Source of the DNA: Cycas panzhihuaensis | Taxonomy: Eukaryota > Cycadophyta | DNA: 64,000 nt | Reading direction: 5' to 3' | Assembly: GCA_023213395.1 (NCBI GenBank) | Contig: CM041465.1 | Coordinates: 144,405,741-144,469,740, forward strand | Shown: in pieces, positions 34,166-44,263 of the stretch | Layout of the letters: each line of letters opens with the position of its first letter | Position numbering within the stretch: position 1 is the first letter of the stretch | Position numbers and translations under genes: made by a program | The notes under the pieces: generated by a model | Database searches by the model: none | What the model was told of the DNA's origin: nothing | What the model saw: only the letters and a program-made list of their open reading frames with translations

Positions 34166-34970
34166 CCGGTCACCGGTAGGATCGGTGGTTGTACCATAGC
34201 GTATTGCATGATATTGAGGCAATCGATCGCCTTGATCTGAGCCATGATCCCGTTCGGTATGGATATATAAAATTGAAAAAATTGGAAAAATAAAAATAAC
34301 CGTAACTCAATTACGATATAAGCAACAAGAAGATAATCCAAGAAAACCGGAGGGAATTCATCGGATACAAGCGAATTACGAGTGCGTGCCAAAACAGTGC
34401 GTTACAGTGCATCTGATTGGACGGGATAAAAGTGTAAAATATACTATACGTACCAAAGCAATTCATAAAAGTACGCATAGTGGAAAAAGTGGCCCCGAAT
34501 TATACTATGCGTGCGAGAAAAAGCGCATGCAGTACGCATAGTAGAAATAATTTTAAGTGACTCAATTACATTATCGTGCACGAAAAATGCGTGACAGTGC
34601 ATACGGTGCAGGGGCGTAAACTCGAGTCATACATTATACGCACAACGACGTGTCCAGACGCACGTGTAAAGAGACTTAAAGGGCTATGTGTGTTATCGTG
34701 CAAAGAAAGTACGTGTCGAGTCGCTGTGACAATTTTAACAAGATACGTACCAAAGGGCACGATAAGACAAAATACGCAAAACGACAAATTATTACGTGCA
34801 CTGCGAACATTCCGTGCGATGCGAGCGGAAACGGACCACGGCGCAAGGGTTTGCTCTGCACGCCACGGTGACGAGCGTTGAAACGGCAAGCGTTCCTCGG
34901 AGGTACGTATGTGCGGTTCTACCGGTACGCTTAGGTTTTTCTGTTTTACTTCTGGAAATCCACAGCCATC
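34166..34970. repeat. CpG-rich degenerate repeat region downstream of pol in gypsy C
   Basis: This 0.8 kb has many scattered short motifs of the TACGCATA, GTACGCA and ACAGTGC type, like those in the LTR of the same element. I find no supportable gene. It fills the gap between integrase and the extra ORF. Confidence 0.45.
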
Positions 34971-35459
34971 ATGAGTACGGTAGGCTGCCAAGAGGCATAC
35001 ATTCCTAAACAGGACCTCCAAGCCCTACCAGCGACATTTCAGACAAAGATCAAGCAGGCAGGTTGGACAGACTATATTTTCTGCAACCCCATGTATTATG
35101 ACCCACAGTTAATGGACCAAATCCTGTTGACCCTAAAAGCAAACAGCGGCAAAGCTAAATTGGATGCAGAAATAGTCCACACCATTACTGGACTTCCCAA
35201 GGAGGGCGAAGTTCCATTGGGAACCAAGAGGTCTGAGGTGGACAGGGAAATGTGGATGAAAAAATTATGCCATCCTAACACCCAGATAATGTCAGGCGGA
35301 ATCAGGGTAGCCGACATCATTGATATCAAATTGCAGTGGGTGGCTAGGGTAATTAATTCCAGATTTTGTCAAAAGAAAATATACCTACATTCGTGGAGGT
35401 ATGATGCGGTACTCTTGCAAATTCGGGATGGAGAAAGAATGAACCGTCCGAATTTTTAG
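34971..35459 (+). CDS. Extra ORF downstream of pol in gypsy C
   Basis: A 162-codon frame begins MSTVGCQEAYIPKQDLQAL and runs through GWTDYIFCNPMYYDPQLMDQ, EIVHTITGLPKEGEVPLGTK and MSGGIRVADIIDIKLQWVAR. It is in the pol direction, about 0.8 kb after integrase, the place of the env-like or accessory ORFs of Athila/Tat elements. The pattern of a NPxxYxxxL helix followed by IxxITGLP recalls the putative plant transposon domain found in such ORFs; that link is from memory of the pattern and unverified. No signal peptide or membrane helix is visible, which speaks against a true envelope. It is one of the few unbroken frames of the element. Confidence 0.55.
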   Translation: MSTVGCQEAYIPKQDLQALPATFQTKIKQAGWTDYIFCNPMYYDPQLMDQILLTLKANSGKAKLDAEIVHTITGLPKEGEVPLGTKRSEVDREMWMKKLCHPNTQIMSGGIRVADIIDIKLQWVARVINSRFCQKKIYLHSWRYDAVLLQIRDGERMNRPNF

Positions 35460-36115
35460 CGGTAAAATATGAGGCGGCGATTCTGAAATCGTGACACAAC
35501 CCTTAGCCATCCTTCATTGCTTCGCTATTCTATTTTACCGAGGTCCTAAGTCCAACTAACCGTAACCACTATTTCTCCTGAACCAATCATTAAACAAAGG
35601 TTGCAAGAGTTCCCGCAACCGACTACCAGTATGGAAGTTAAAAGGAGAATTCAGAAACAAATGCAGAAAGTACTTACCTGGTTACAAAAACCCGGTACAC
35701 TGCTCCTCACAGACAAAGCAAGCTGTCCATCGACCTAGGAAGAGGAGGAAAGGAGAGGAAGAGTCAGAAGAAGAGAAAGAGGAGGAGGCAGAAGCATCCT
35801 GGGAAGATTGGGAAGACTTCCCAGCAGAAGAGGTTGAGAACCCCAAGACCGCCTACACCATGTGACAAGGCAGGCCAATTATACAGATGATTCGTGATAT
35901 GGAGGCAGGTACAAAGCGGAGATAGCATTTCTTCAGAGAAGATAAAGGAAAAGGATGCCATCATTGCTACCCGACACAAATAAATGAAGAAATTTCGACA
36001 ACCAAGGCAGGAGCCGCCTTGAAATAGAGTGGGGGAGGGATACCCCGAAATTTTTGACTTTTTGGAGTTTTGTTGGGCAAGGATGCTCAAACCCATAATC
36101 TGGACCCCGGATAGA
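35460..36115. other. 3' non-coding end of gypsy C with a purine tract
   Basis: The frame after the ORF is broken; a glutamate-rich piece lies near 35740-35860 (EEEERRGRVRRRERGGG-like). A purine tract GAGTGGGGGAGGGA at about 36027-36040 resembles a PPT but lies some 75 bp before the LTR start set by the target duplication. Confidence 0.45.
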
Positions 36116-36912
36116 TGTTGGCATCAAAATTGACTCAATGGTCGTGGTGAGGACCAGAGGTAGGACAGATTACCTGGGTTGTGCAGGTACGGACCGTACG
36201 GAGGTACGCACGAGGCGAAACGCGTAAAAATGCATTCCGGCACGTATGATGAAGCGCACTGAACGCACGCATGACAGAACGCATCAAAGAGCGGAACGCA
36301 TCGAATCCGCCATGCAGACGCATTACCTGTGGGACCAAAGGAAGACCGGGAGGTGCCGACGCACGCATTTTAACCAAAGGAAGAATTAATTAAGGTTAAC
36401 CAAAGAGATTAAGTGAAGAGGCACGATGGTCGAAGGGTACTTATGACAAAGTCATAACCCTTCACCAAAAGGTACCAACAGAGTACTTAAGGAGGTACGC
36501 ATGATTCACCTGGTTAGGTGAGAGCCGAGATCAAGGGTACGCAAAGGTGCGTATGACAAGACGTATGATGTACCGATTGGAGCATGAGTGCATGATAAGT
36601 ACCATCCGGTACGCATATGTAATAGAGGATCAGATGTCACCGGAATGCTCAGAACGCATTCCACTCGTAAATAAACTGCTGAATTAATAAAAGAAGAGTT
36701 ATGTGGAAATTGGTGCATTCTTGATGTGTGTTGATGATGTGTCAAGTATGTATTGAATTACATCATTGTACCATTCTGTGAATTATATATGGAATTATAT
36801 GTGGAATATATGTGTATAACCATGTTGACAGTGTCCTAAAACTAGACTATAGCGCTGTGTAACCTTGACAAGTGCACTGATTCCACAAGGGCGTGGAATC
36901 TATAAGTCAACA
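36116..36912 (+). repeat. 3' LTR of gypsy C
   Basis: A 797-bp copy of the LTR at 26686-27474. It ends AAGTCAACA and is followed by ATCAT (36913-36917). Confidence 0.9.
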
Positions 36913-37258
36913 ATCATTCCCTGCTGCGTCAAGAAGATTCGCCACAAGTATTAGTGGCTTTACATCATCATTATTCCCTGCTACGTCAGGTAGACCTGTC
37001 ACAAGTGTCAGTGACTCCACCTTATTCTACCTAGTGCATTTTCATACACATTCATATACATCACTCTTATTCATCTTTTCACACCTCCATATGAACCAAC
37101 TGCAAGTAGAATGTGAACTGTACACTAAAGGGAAAGGAAAACTGGGATCTATGGTTCACGAGAGTCAAGAACACAGCGAAGTACGAGGGACTCTGGCGGA
37201 CCACTTGGAGTCAACCTCGATAGTTCCTGCTACCGACACCACACCATAGAGCGGTGGC

Positions 37259-38020
37259 AGATCTCCAACTCCTCCACCTAATAATCCACAATGGCGACAA
37301 TGGATCATTGAAGACCATAAGATCAGAGCAGGTATCCTGCTAGTTACAGATTACTCCTTGCACAACCTGATCAATGACACGCAGCATGGCACTGCCTTCA
37401 AGATCCTTGAAGTCCTGGAAAGAAACTTCGATACTCAACCAGACTTGGTATTGAAGATGAACAAGATGTGAATGCATAAAGGGCGAGCACATGAACCCAT
37501 CAATGCTCTTCGCCCCATTAAACAGGCCATTGATAGGGATTTTAAGACCTAATGCATAACTTGGGCCTTCCTAATTCATTCAAGTCTGCACGTTCCTCAT
37601 TATAAGAACTTGCTAGGAAATCTTCAGTCATTTGACACACTGAAGACCCTCGACTTCGAAGCGTTAGCTGAGAAGTTTATTGAACATGACAAGACCTTCA
37701 CTAACAACTTCCCACTTTCAGATTCACCTCCTAATGCAACCTGCAAAGTTAACATGGACGAGGAAGTATACTACACCAAACAGCAAGGTCAATCTTCACG
37801 CGGAGGAAGAAGAGATCGCGGAAGAGGCAGGGGAAAGCAATAGGGACAACAACATAGGCAACAACAAGGTCAACAACAAAACAACAGTCAAAAGACCACT
37901 AATCAGAGAGTCAAACAACAATGCTCCCACATGTCAAAGGTGTAACAGGAAAGGACACCTTGCAAAAGATTGTCGCATTGACTATAACAGATTGCCTCGT
38001 CATCAACAACAGCAGCATTA
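37259..38020 (+). pseudogene. Gag of copia J, broken
   Basis: Across several frames the sequence shows IRAGILLVTDYSLHNLINDT, AFKILEVLERNF, a MHKGRAHEPINAL region, LDFEALAEKFIEHDKTF, a RGGRRDRGRGRGK basic stretch and the zinc knuckle CQRCNRKGHLAKDC at about 37935-37977. The layout is that of a copia Gag. In-frame stops occur near 37471 and 37551, and a frameshift lies near 37800. Confidence 0.75.
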
Positions 38021-38199
38021 AGCCACAATGTTGATGAGAGTCATGATGACTTGTTTGCAGCAGCAAATCTCATTGAGGCTCGTATTTAACAAAATAGGGA
38101 AGCATCCACTTCATCTGCTGCTTCTAGACCTAAGAGTTACATCGAGGTACATTGTGGCACAACCATTTGTCAGTTTGATTTGCCACTACCTCGACTTCT

Positions 38200-39597
38200 T
38201 GGATAGGCAAATACTACATCAACATCATCATCAGACTGGGTTATGGACACGGGAGCTACCCAGCACGACTTGTCACTAGGACTTCTTCCAGGATTTTGAT
38301 TTAGAGGTCATTGGAGTAGTGCACATGGCCGATAAGTTGACACAACCTGTTCAAGGGATGGGCTCCATATGCCTGAAGCTCCTAAGCCTGCCTAATTTTA
38401 CCTTAAAAGATGTCTTGTATATTCCCCATCTTAAACAAAACCTTATGTCGCTATTCACACTTGTCTCCCATGGATTCGACCTGAGTGTCACAGCTAATGA
38501 TCAAGTTCTTAGTGTTATTCACCTACCTTCATGTTCTGTGGTGATGATTAGGAAACTTGAAGGTAAGCTATTTAGACTGACTGGAACCACATTATCTTCT
38601 TCCGCATACCAAGTTGCCGCCCCCATCTATGTCGAAAGAACTTGCATATAATGTTACCTTGACTCATTCCAAGTTGTCCCCAAAAGCTCTCTGGCATGCT
38701 CGCATGGGGCACGTCAAACTTGATCGACTTAAGGAAATCTCCCATTCCACTCCAGGTCTGCTTAGATTTTCGTCTAAGCCATTCAAATGTGAAGTTTGCA
38801 TTATTGCCAAATTCCACTGACAACCATTTCCCCAGAGTCAATGGAAAGCCAGTTGGCCTCTTGAATTAGTACACTCAGACATCTGTGGGCCTATGCCTAT
38901 CTCTTCTCTCACAGGGAAGAGGTACTACATTACATTTATTGATGACTTCACTCGAAAGGTATGGGTGACCTTTCTCAAATCAAAAGATGAAGCATTCACA
39001 GTATTCAAGGCATTCAAGACTCTCACAGAGAAGGAATCCAAATATCAATTGAAGTGTCTTAGGACTGACAATGGTGGCGAATACACTTCAAATAAATTCG
39101 AAGACTTCTTGCGTCACCCGGGGATCTAGCATCAAACAAGTATTGTAGGTACCCCTTAGCAGAATGGCATTGCTGAAAGGGCTAACAGAACCATAATGAA
39201 TGTGGCACGGGCTATGCTCATCTTCAAGAATGTACTTGCATATCTTTGGGCTGAAGCTATTTATACTGCAGTCTACTGCATGAACAACGTAAGTCCATCG
39301 AAGCTCGGCCTGTCTCCAAATGAACAATGGACTGGACAGACCCCCACCATCTATCAGTTCAAAAATTTTGGCTCTACTTGTTATGCTCACTTTTTTGATG
39401 AGCACAGAAATAAGCTCCAGCCGCGAGCTTTAAAGGGCATCTTTGTTGGGTACCCCATGAACAAGAAAGAGTACAAGGTCTTCATCCCAACATTAAAGAA
39501 GATCGTTATCACTAAGGATGTGGTGTTTGTAGAGACAGAGGATCAACTACTTCAACTTGATTCTAAAGCACCATCTCATAGATACAACGATGTCTAG
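38200..39597 (+). pseudogene. Protease and integrase of copia J, broken
   Basis: The protease active site WVMDTGATQHD lies at about 38236-38270. The GAG-pre-integrase zinc region has ALWHARMGHVKLDRL and CEVCIIAKFH (38680-38817). The core shows VHSDICGPMPISSLTG, YITFIDDFTRKVWVTFLKSK, LRTDNGGEYTSNKFEDF and GIAERANRT with the E. The C-terminus has LKGIFVGYPMNKKEYKVFI. In-frame stops lie at 38818-38820 and 39127-39129 and one within the region before the E. Confidence 0.85.
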
Positions 39598-39626
39598 TAA
39601 TATGATGTATAGATTCCAACATTTGT

Positions 39627-39644
39627 GGGGGGGGGGGGGGGGGG
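39627..39644 (+). repeat. 18-G homopolymer
   Basis: An uninterrupted run of 18 G lies in the linker between integrase and RT of copia J. Its length is likely unstable and prone to sequencing error. Confidence 0.9.
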
Positions 39645-40149
39645 CGAGATACTGAAAAAATACTCAAAATTTTGGAATTTGACAATAGAGCCCTGGAGGG
39701 CACTATCCTTGATTCAGATCCTTTGCTAATGTGCATCAATCCAACACCATCTAGGGAGAATTGCCAGGAATCACCACGTCAAGCATCAAAAGGAAAAGGA
39801 GCTATAGAAGAACCACCTTCAGTTGTAGGGCCTTCTTCTCCAGCAATGTAATCGACCTCTGGATCATACATCTCCTATGATCCTTTTCAGGATCAAAATG
39901 AAGACCAGGATGTTGTGGAAATGAAAACGTCATTCCCAAGCAAAGATTTTCTAGAAGCCTACCAGTTGCACAAAGACTTGAGATCTGATGAGGTATGCAA
40001 AATTGGCATTCGAAGCGGTGCCTACAGAGCAAGGGGAGTAAGGGAGCAAACATCACTTACCACAGAGCTTGAACTAGTTGAATTGCTTGCTTCAAATGAC
40101 GAGCCTCTATCGTACCAAGAAAATGTGAAACACAACTTGGAGAAATGCC

Positions 40150-40606
40150 ATGAATGAGGAATACCAATCCTTAATCAAGAACGGTTCATGGAAGCTCGTT
40201 GATCTGCCTTTGGGAAGGAAGGTAGTCAGAAACAAATGGGTGTTCAAAAATAAATATAGATCAGATGGCACCCTTGAAAAACACAAGGCGAGATTGGTCG
40301 CAAAAGGATTCACCCAAAGGGAAGGCATCGACTACATAGAGGTCTTCGCACCAACTACCAAATGGCCCACAATCAGAGTGCTTGTGGCCTTGGTTGCTCA
40401 ACACGGATGGAAAATCCACCAATTCGATGTGAAAACTGCTTTTCTCAACGAAGATTTGGAAGAAGAAATCTACATGATACAACTTGAAGGCTTTGAGATA
40501 GCAGGACGGGAACAGAAAGTGTGCAGGCTAAAAAAGTCGCTATATGGCCTAAAACAAGCCCCTTGCACTTGGTTCAACAAGTTGTCCAACAAAATGAGGC
40601 AACTTG
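40150..40606 (+). pseudogene. Reverse transcriptase of copia J, N-terminal part only
   Basis: The frame shows KNGSWKLVDLPLGRKVVRNK, KHKARLVAKGFTQREGIDY, IHQFDVKTAFLNEDLEEEIY and KKSLYGLKQAPCTWFNKL. It is cut before the YVDD site by the insertion of copia D. The last codons shown by the open frame come from the D LTR. The five bases before the LTR are ACTTG. Confidence 0.9.
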
Positions 40607-41160
40607 TGTGAAAAGAGGCTAGATGGCCTCAACAGTCCCTAGATCTAGAAACTAGCATCACTCTAGTTCTAGTTGCAGAAATATAAACAAGTATAATAAA
40701 CTCAAGGCAAAGAGAAAGCAAAGAGACAAAACTTGAATGAAGGAGCAAGAGAAAATGATACCCAATATGTGGAGTTGGAATTGGTCCAACCTCCCAACAA
40801 TGAATAGTTTGATTAGCAAACTGATAGCATAACAATACAGCTCCAACACTTGTGTGAGACAATGAGGAGAGGTCTCATTATATAGAGTGAATTGAGAGAC
40901 CTAAGGCCTTGGATGTTTGACAAGTGTCAAACATCCAAGATACATGCCTTGCATGTTGGACATGTGTCCTTTTGGGCTCTTATGTGAGCAAAAGTGCATG
41001 AGGGTCCATTTGACCCTTTAGTGACAACGTTGTGTCACTAGAAAGAATGTGGGTGTGCACTTTATCACTTAAGTGATAAGTCACCCCTAAAGTAAAAAGT
41101 GCATATATTACATGAAAAACAAAAGTACATTAACTTAACATTTAAACATAAGGTTTAACA
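40607..41160 (-). repeat. 3' LTR of copia D
   Basis: The 554-bp LTR reads TGTGAAAAGAGG to AAGGTTTAACA on the plus strand. The 18-bp palindrome of the B LTR recurs at 41062-41079 and a single TGTTTGACA/TGTCAAACA module near 40914-40934. The purine tract is at 41161-41170 (GATGAGGGGG on the minus strand). Confidence 0.9.
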
Positions 41161-41189
41161 CCCCCTCATCGCTTACAATGTTAAGTCGG

Positions 41190-41994
41190 ACACCAAGACC
41201 ATCTCTGAATTCTACAAACTTTTCTCTACCAAGAGGTTTGGTAAAGATGTCTCACTGCCCCTCCTCAGAGGTCTGCATCGAGGTTGATCTCACCATTCTG
41301 AACATGTTCTCTGATAAAGTGATGGTGAACCTCGATGTGTTTTGTCTGTGCATGAAAGATTGGATTCTTAGCTAACTTGAGCACACTTTGATTGTCGCAA
41401 TGTATCCTGGTGGGGTGACCCTACTCAAGTCCAAGTTCCCCAAGAATCTGTCGTAGCCAGATAGCCTCACAAGTCACCGACAGCAGCTTTGTACTCTGCT
41501 TCGGTGGAGGACAAGGTAACTTTGGGTTGCTTCTTGCAACTCCACGAAACAATTACTGAACCAAGGGAAAAACAATATCCCGAGGTTGATCTCCTGCTAT
41601 CTTGGCAACCTGCCCAATCAGAATCTGAGAACCCTTCCAGAGTGAAGTTCTCATTATGTGCATACTCAAGGCCATGTTACAATGTGCCTTTGATGTATTT
41701 AAGTATGCGTTTCGCATTCCAAAGGTATCCGATTGGGTTGAGACATGTAACATGAGTAAATCCCAACAAGAATGAAATATCCGGTAGAGTGTTGGTGAGA
41801 TAAATGAGACTCCCAATCAACTCACGGTAAAGTGTGGGATCTGGCAGTGCGCCTTCCTCATTGAGAGTAAGCTTAGATCCATTCTCCATAGGTGTAGGCA
41901 CGCTTTGCGATCGTGCATCCCGAATCACGCAAAATGTCCCAAGAATATTTCGCTTGGGAGATGAAGATATAGCTCGGTCATTGCCATATCTCAA
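41190..41994 (-). pseudogene. RNase H of copia D, broken
   Basis: From right to left, PTPMENGSKLTLNEEGALPD and LYRELIGSLIYLTNTLPDIS lead into the RNase H part, with ILKYIKGTL, then HNENFTLEGFSDSD-like sequence in another frame, TKHIEVHHHFIREHV near 41330, and the C-terminus close to the purine tract. Frame breaks lie near 41680, 41560 and 41480. Confidence 0.8.
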
Positions 41995-43243
41995 AGCCTA
42001 AAAAATAATGGAGAAGTCCAAGATCTGTTATCTCAAAATTTCTCTTCAAATCATCTTGGAGAATATGAATCATCTTAGTGTCACTACCAGTGATCACTAA
42101 GTCATCTACATACAAGGCAACAAAAATTACATGGTTTTTTCCATTTTTTATATACAGATTAGGATCTGAAGTAGATTGATGAAACCTATGTCTCAAGAAG
42201 TAGTCATCGATCTTTGAGTACCATGCCCTTGGAGCTTGCTTGAAGCCATATAACGCCTTTTTTAGGCGATATACAAGATGCTCCTTGCCTTGTACTTTGT
42301 ATCCGGGAGGTTGCTCCAAATACACCTCCTCCTGAAGATCGCCATTAAGAAAGGCGCTCTTCACGTCCATCTGATAAACATGCCATTTGCATTGAGCAGC
42401 TAAGGCCAAAAGGAGTCTGATGGTGTTCATATTCGCCACTGGTGCAAAAGTTTCTTCATAGTCTATGCCTTCTTTTTGTTTAAATCCTTTTGCGACAAGG
42501 CGTGCTTTCTGCCTTTTAAGTGAACCATCAGAATGGAATTTGGTCTTGTGGACCCATTTGCAACTGATTGCCTGTTTGTGTTTAGGCAATTCAACCAAGT
42601 TCCAAGTACCATTCTTTTTAATAGAATGAATTTCTTCATCCATGGCAGCTTTCCAATTTTCATTTTTAGAAGCCTCCTCAAAAGTGGAAGGCTTATCAAC
42701 ACAAAGCACTTCAGCCATAAGTGCATAATTGGTTTGCTGCCGATATTTAGATGGACGTTTTCCTTCAATGATGTGACCATCCTGAACTGTTTGTGTGTAC
42801 CATTTTGGTAACTTTTGAATTGAAGTTACTTGAACCTCAAGATCTTCTGGTGTAAGTGGTTGGTCAATGTAAGATGTGCTTGGATCAAGTGGAGCAAATT
42901 CAGTTGAAGTAGACGGTCCACATGGTGCAGATGATGAACATGGTGTAGAGGATTGAGAGGGAAGGAAGGCCTCAACAATCTTCTTGCCTTTGTCAATGGG
43001 AGGTTGCATGGATGCTGTTTGCACCTCCTGGTGATCTTCTTCAGCAAAGATGACATCTCTTGAGAGATGCATTTTCTTCCCTATAGGATCATACAACTTG
43101 TAGGCTCTGTGAATGGCATAACCTACAAAGATGCATTTTAGACTATGCTTGTCTAATTTCTTCCTTTGCTGATCGGGAATGTGCATATAAGCAGTGCACC
43201 CAAAAGTCCTTAAATGGTCGACAAGAGGCTTTTGCCGCACCAT
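41978..43243 (-). CDS. Integrase C-terminus and reverse transcriptase of copia D, 421 codons open
   Basis: This is the longest unbroken frame in the window. It begins in the integrase C-terminal region (DHLRTFGCTAYMHIPDQQRK, KCIFVGYAIHRAYKLYDP), crosses the linker and covers RT: KARLVAKGFKQKEGIDYEET, YQMDVKSAFLNGDLQEEVYL, LYGFKQAPRAWYSKIDDY and the catalytic YVDDLVITGSD, ending at LGLLHYFLGFEIWQ. The first methionine is internal to the polyprotein. RT residues look complete, but the flanking integrase core and RNase H are out of frame. Confidence 0.9.
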   Translation of the reverse strand: MVRQKPLVDHLRTFGCTAYMHIPDQQRKKLDKHSLKCIFVGYAIHRAYKLYDPIGKKMHLSRDVIFAEEDHQEVQTASMQPPIDKGKKIVEAFLPSQSSTPCSSSAPCGPSTSTEFAPLDPSTSYIDQPLTPEDLEVQVTSIQKLPKWYTQTVQDGHIIEGKRPSKYRQQTNYALMAEVLCVDKPSTFEEASKNENWKAAMDEEIHSIKKNGTWNLVELPKHKQAISCKWVHKTKFHSDGSLKRQKARLVAKGFKQKEGIDYEETFAPVANMNTIRLLLALAAQCKWHVYQMDVKSAFLNGDLQEEVYLEQPPGYKVQGKEHLVYRLKKALYGFKQAPRAWYSKIDDYFLRHRFHQSTSDPNLYIKNGKNHVIFVALYVDDLVITGSDTKMIHILQDDLKRNFEITDLGLLHYFLGFEIWQ

Positions 43244-43309
43244 GCCTCATCGGGTGTCATGTTGGTGACCGTAGTAGGATCGATTGGCCACATAGGTACA
43301 GGAAATGCT

Positions 43310-43931
43310 TCACCAATAAGCTCGAGTGAGTCCTTGTGCATGCATCTTAGCTTTGGCTTTATTGGCCAAAGTTCTGTTCATCCATTCGGAGACTCCATTT
43401 TGTTGAGGAGTGTGAGGTATCGTCAGTTGTCTCCGAATGACGTTCTCCTTGCAGTATTGGGTGAATTCATTTGATGTAAATTCACCTCCATTGTTTGTCC
43501 TGAATGTTTTGATTGAATGGCCAGACTCATTTTCCACTTCAAGTTTGAATTCTTTGAACTTGGAAAATGCTTCAGATTCGTGTTTGATGAAATAAACCCA
43601 AACTTTGTGAGAAAAATCATCAATGAAGGAGATATAATACAAAGCTCCTCCAAAAGATGATGTGGACATAGGTCCACACAACCGAATGTACTAGCCGCAG
43701 AGGATGTGATGCACGCCACGCTTTGCCTTTAGGGAAAGGCAAGCGATCCTGAGTTCCCATAATGCACGGCTCGCAAAGACATTTCATTCCATAAATCTTA
43801 GGAAGTCCATGTACCATGTTTTTGTTGATCATCTGCCTCAAATTGTCTAAGCTCAAATGGCCAGACGTTGATGCCAAAGTTGCATCTTGGACAAGTAAGG
43901 AGTGACAATGGAACCGAGTAAGCGTAATCAA
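43310..43931 (-). pseudogene. Integrase zinc region and core of copia D, broken
   Basis: The zinc region shows GHLSLDNLRQMINKN and CLCEPCIMGTQDRLPFPKGK (43931-43720), then a frame change into MCGPMSTSSFGGALYYISF, RTNNGGEFTSNEF (second catalytic position reads N instead of D) and QQNGVSEWMNRTLANKAKAK with the E. The change of D to N in the NGGEF motif would by itself inactivate the enzyme. Confidence 0.85.
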
Positions 43932-43939
43932 GTGTTATA

Positions 43940-44263
43940 TTATTTGCATCCATCTTGTAGAGCCTTGATCCTCATAGCCAATACTACTACTTGGTCTTTT
44001 TTGTCACTAATTATACATTTCCTGTTTTGGAACAATACACTCATCTCGTTGCTTGTCCAACTGCTATGAGATAGTAAAATTTTGTCCATTGAAGGTATTA
44101 AATAGGCATTGCCATCGGGAAATGTGGAGGAAGGATTTGATGAGGAAAGAAATGGAGTGATTGTGCCTACTCCAGAAATTTTGGTAGATTGATTATTCCC
44201 AAAGGTCACTGATTGACCTTTGCCTTCCTTGATGTTGGTGAGGAGCTCTTCACTTCCAGTCAT
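43940..44263 (-). pseudogene. Protease region of copia D
   Basis: The active-site region WIIDSGASQHMTGSEELL is intact across the boundary of two frames near 44260. The following stretch KEGKGQSVTFGN, MDKILLSHSSWTSNEMSVLF and CIISDKKDQVV is the usual segment between protease and the integrase zinc region. Confidence 0.75.

Larger units (their letters stand above)
26686..36912 (+). mobile_element. Element C: complete Ty3/gypsy retrotransposon with an extra downstream ORF
   Basis: LTRs at 26686-27474 and 36116-36912 begin TGTTGGCATC and end AAGTCAACA. The target duplication is ATCAT (26681-26685, 36913-36917). The LTRs share long identical blocks but also many small indels and one strongly diverged stretch near 26785-26900. 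The interior has gag, protease, RT, RNase H and integrase in gypsy order, all broken, then an ORF at 34971-35459. Gag start, protease, integrase and downstream ORF resemble element A, so both belong to one lineage, probably Tat/Athila-like. It carries about 1 kb of foreign gag-like sequence between protease and RT. Confidence 0.9.
36913..40606 (+). mobile_element. Element J: Ty1/copia gag to RT, 3' part lost at the insertion of D
   Basis: Gag, protease, integrase and the first part of RT follow in copia order on the plus strand. The reading breaks at 40606/40607, where the LTR of copia D begins. The remaining RT, RNase H and 3' LTR are not found on the other side of D/E. Sequence left of gag continues across C and B toward the lone LTR at 17111, a possible 5' end. 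The proteins differ clearly from the B/D/E family. Confidence 0.75.

Noticed and set aside
34576-34881. 101-codon plus-strand frame and its overlapping partners in gypsy C
   Set aside because: Several frames on both strands are open together in a CpG-rich repeat region, as expected by chance; none has a motif.
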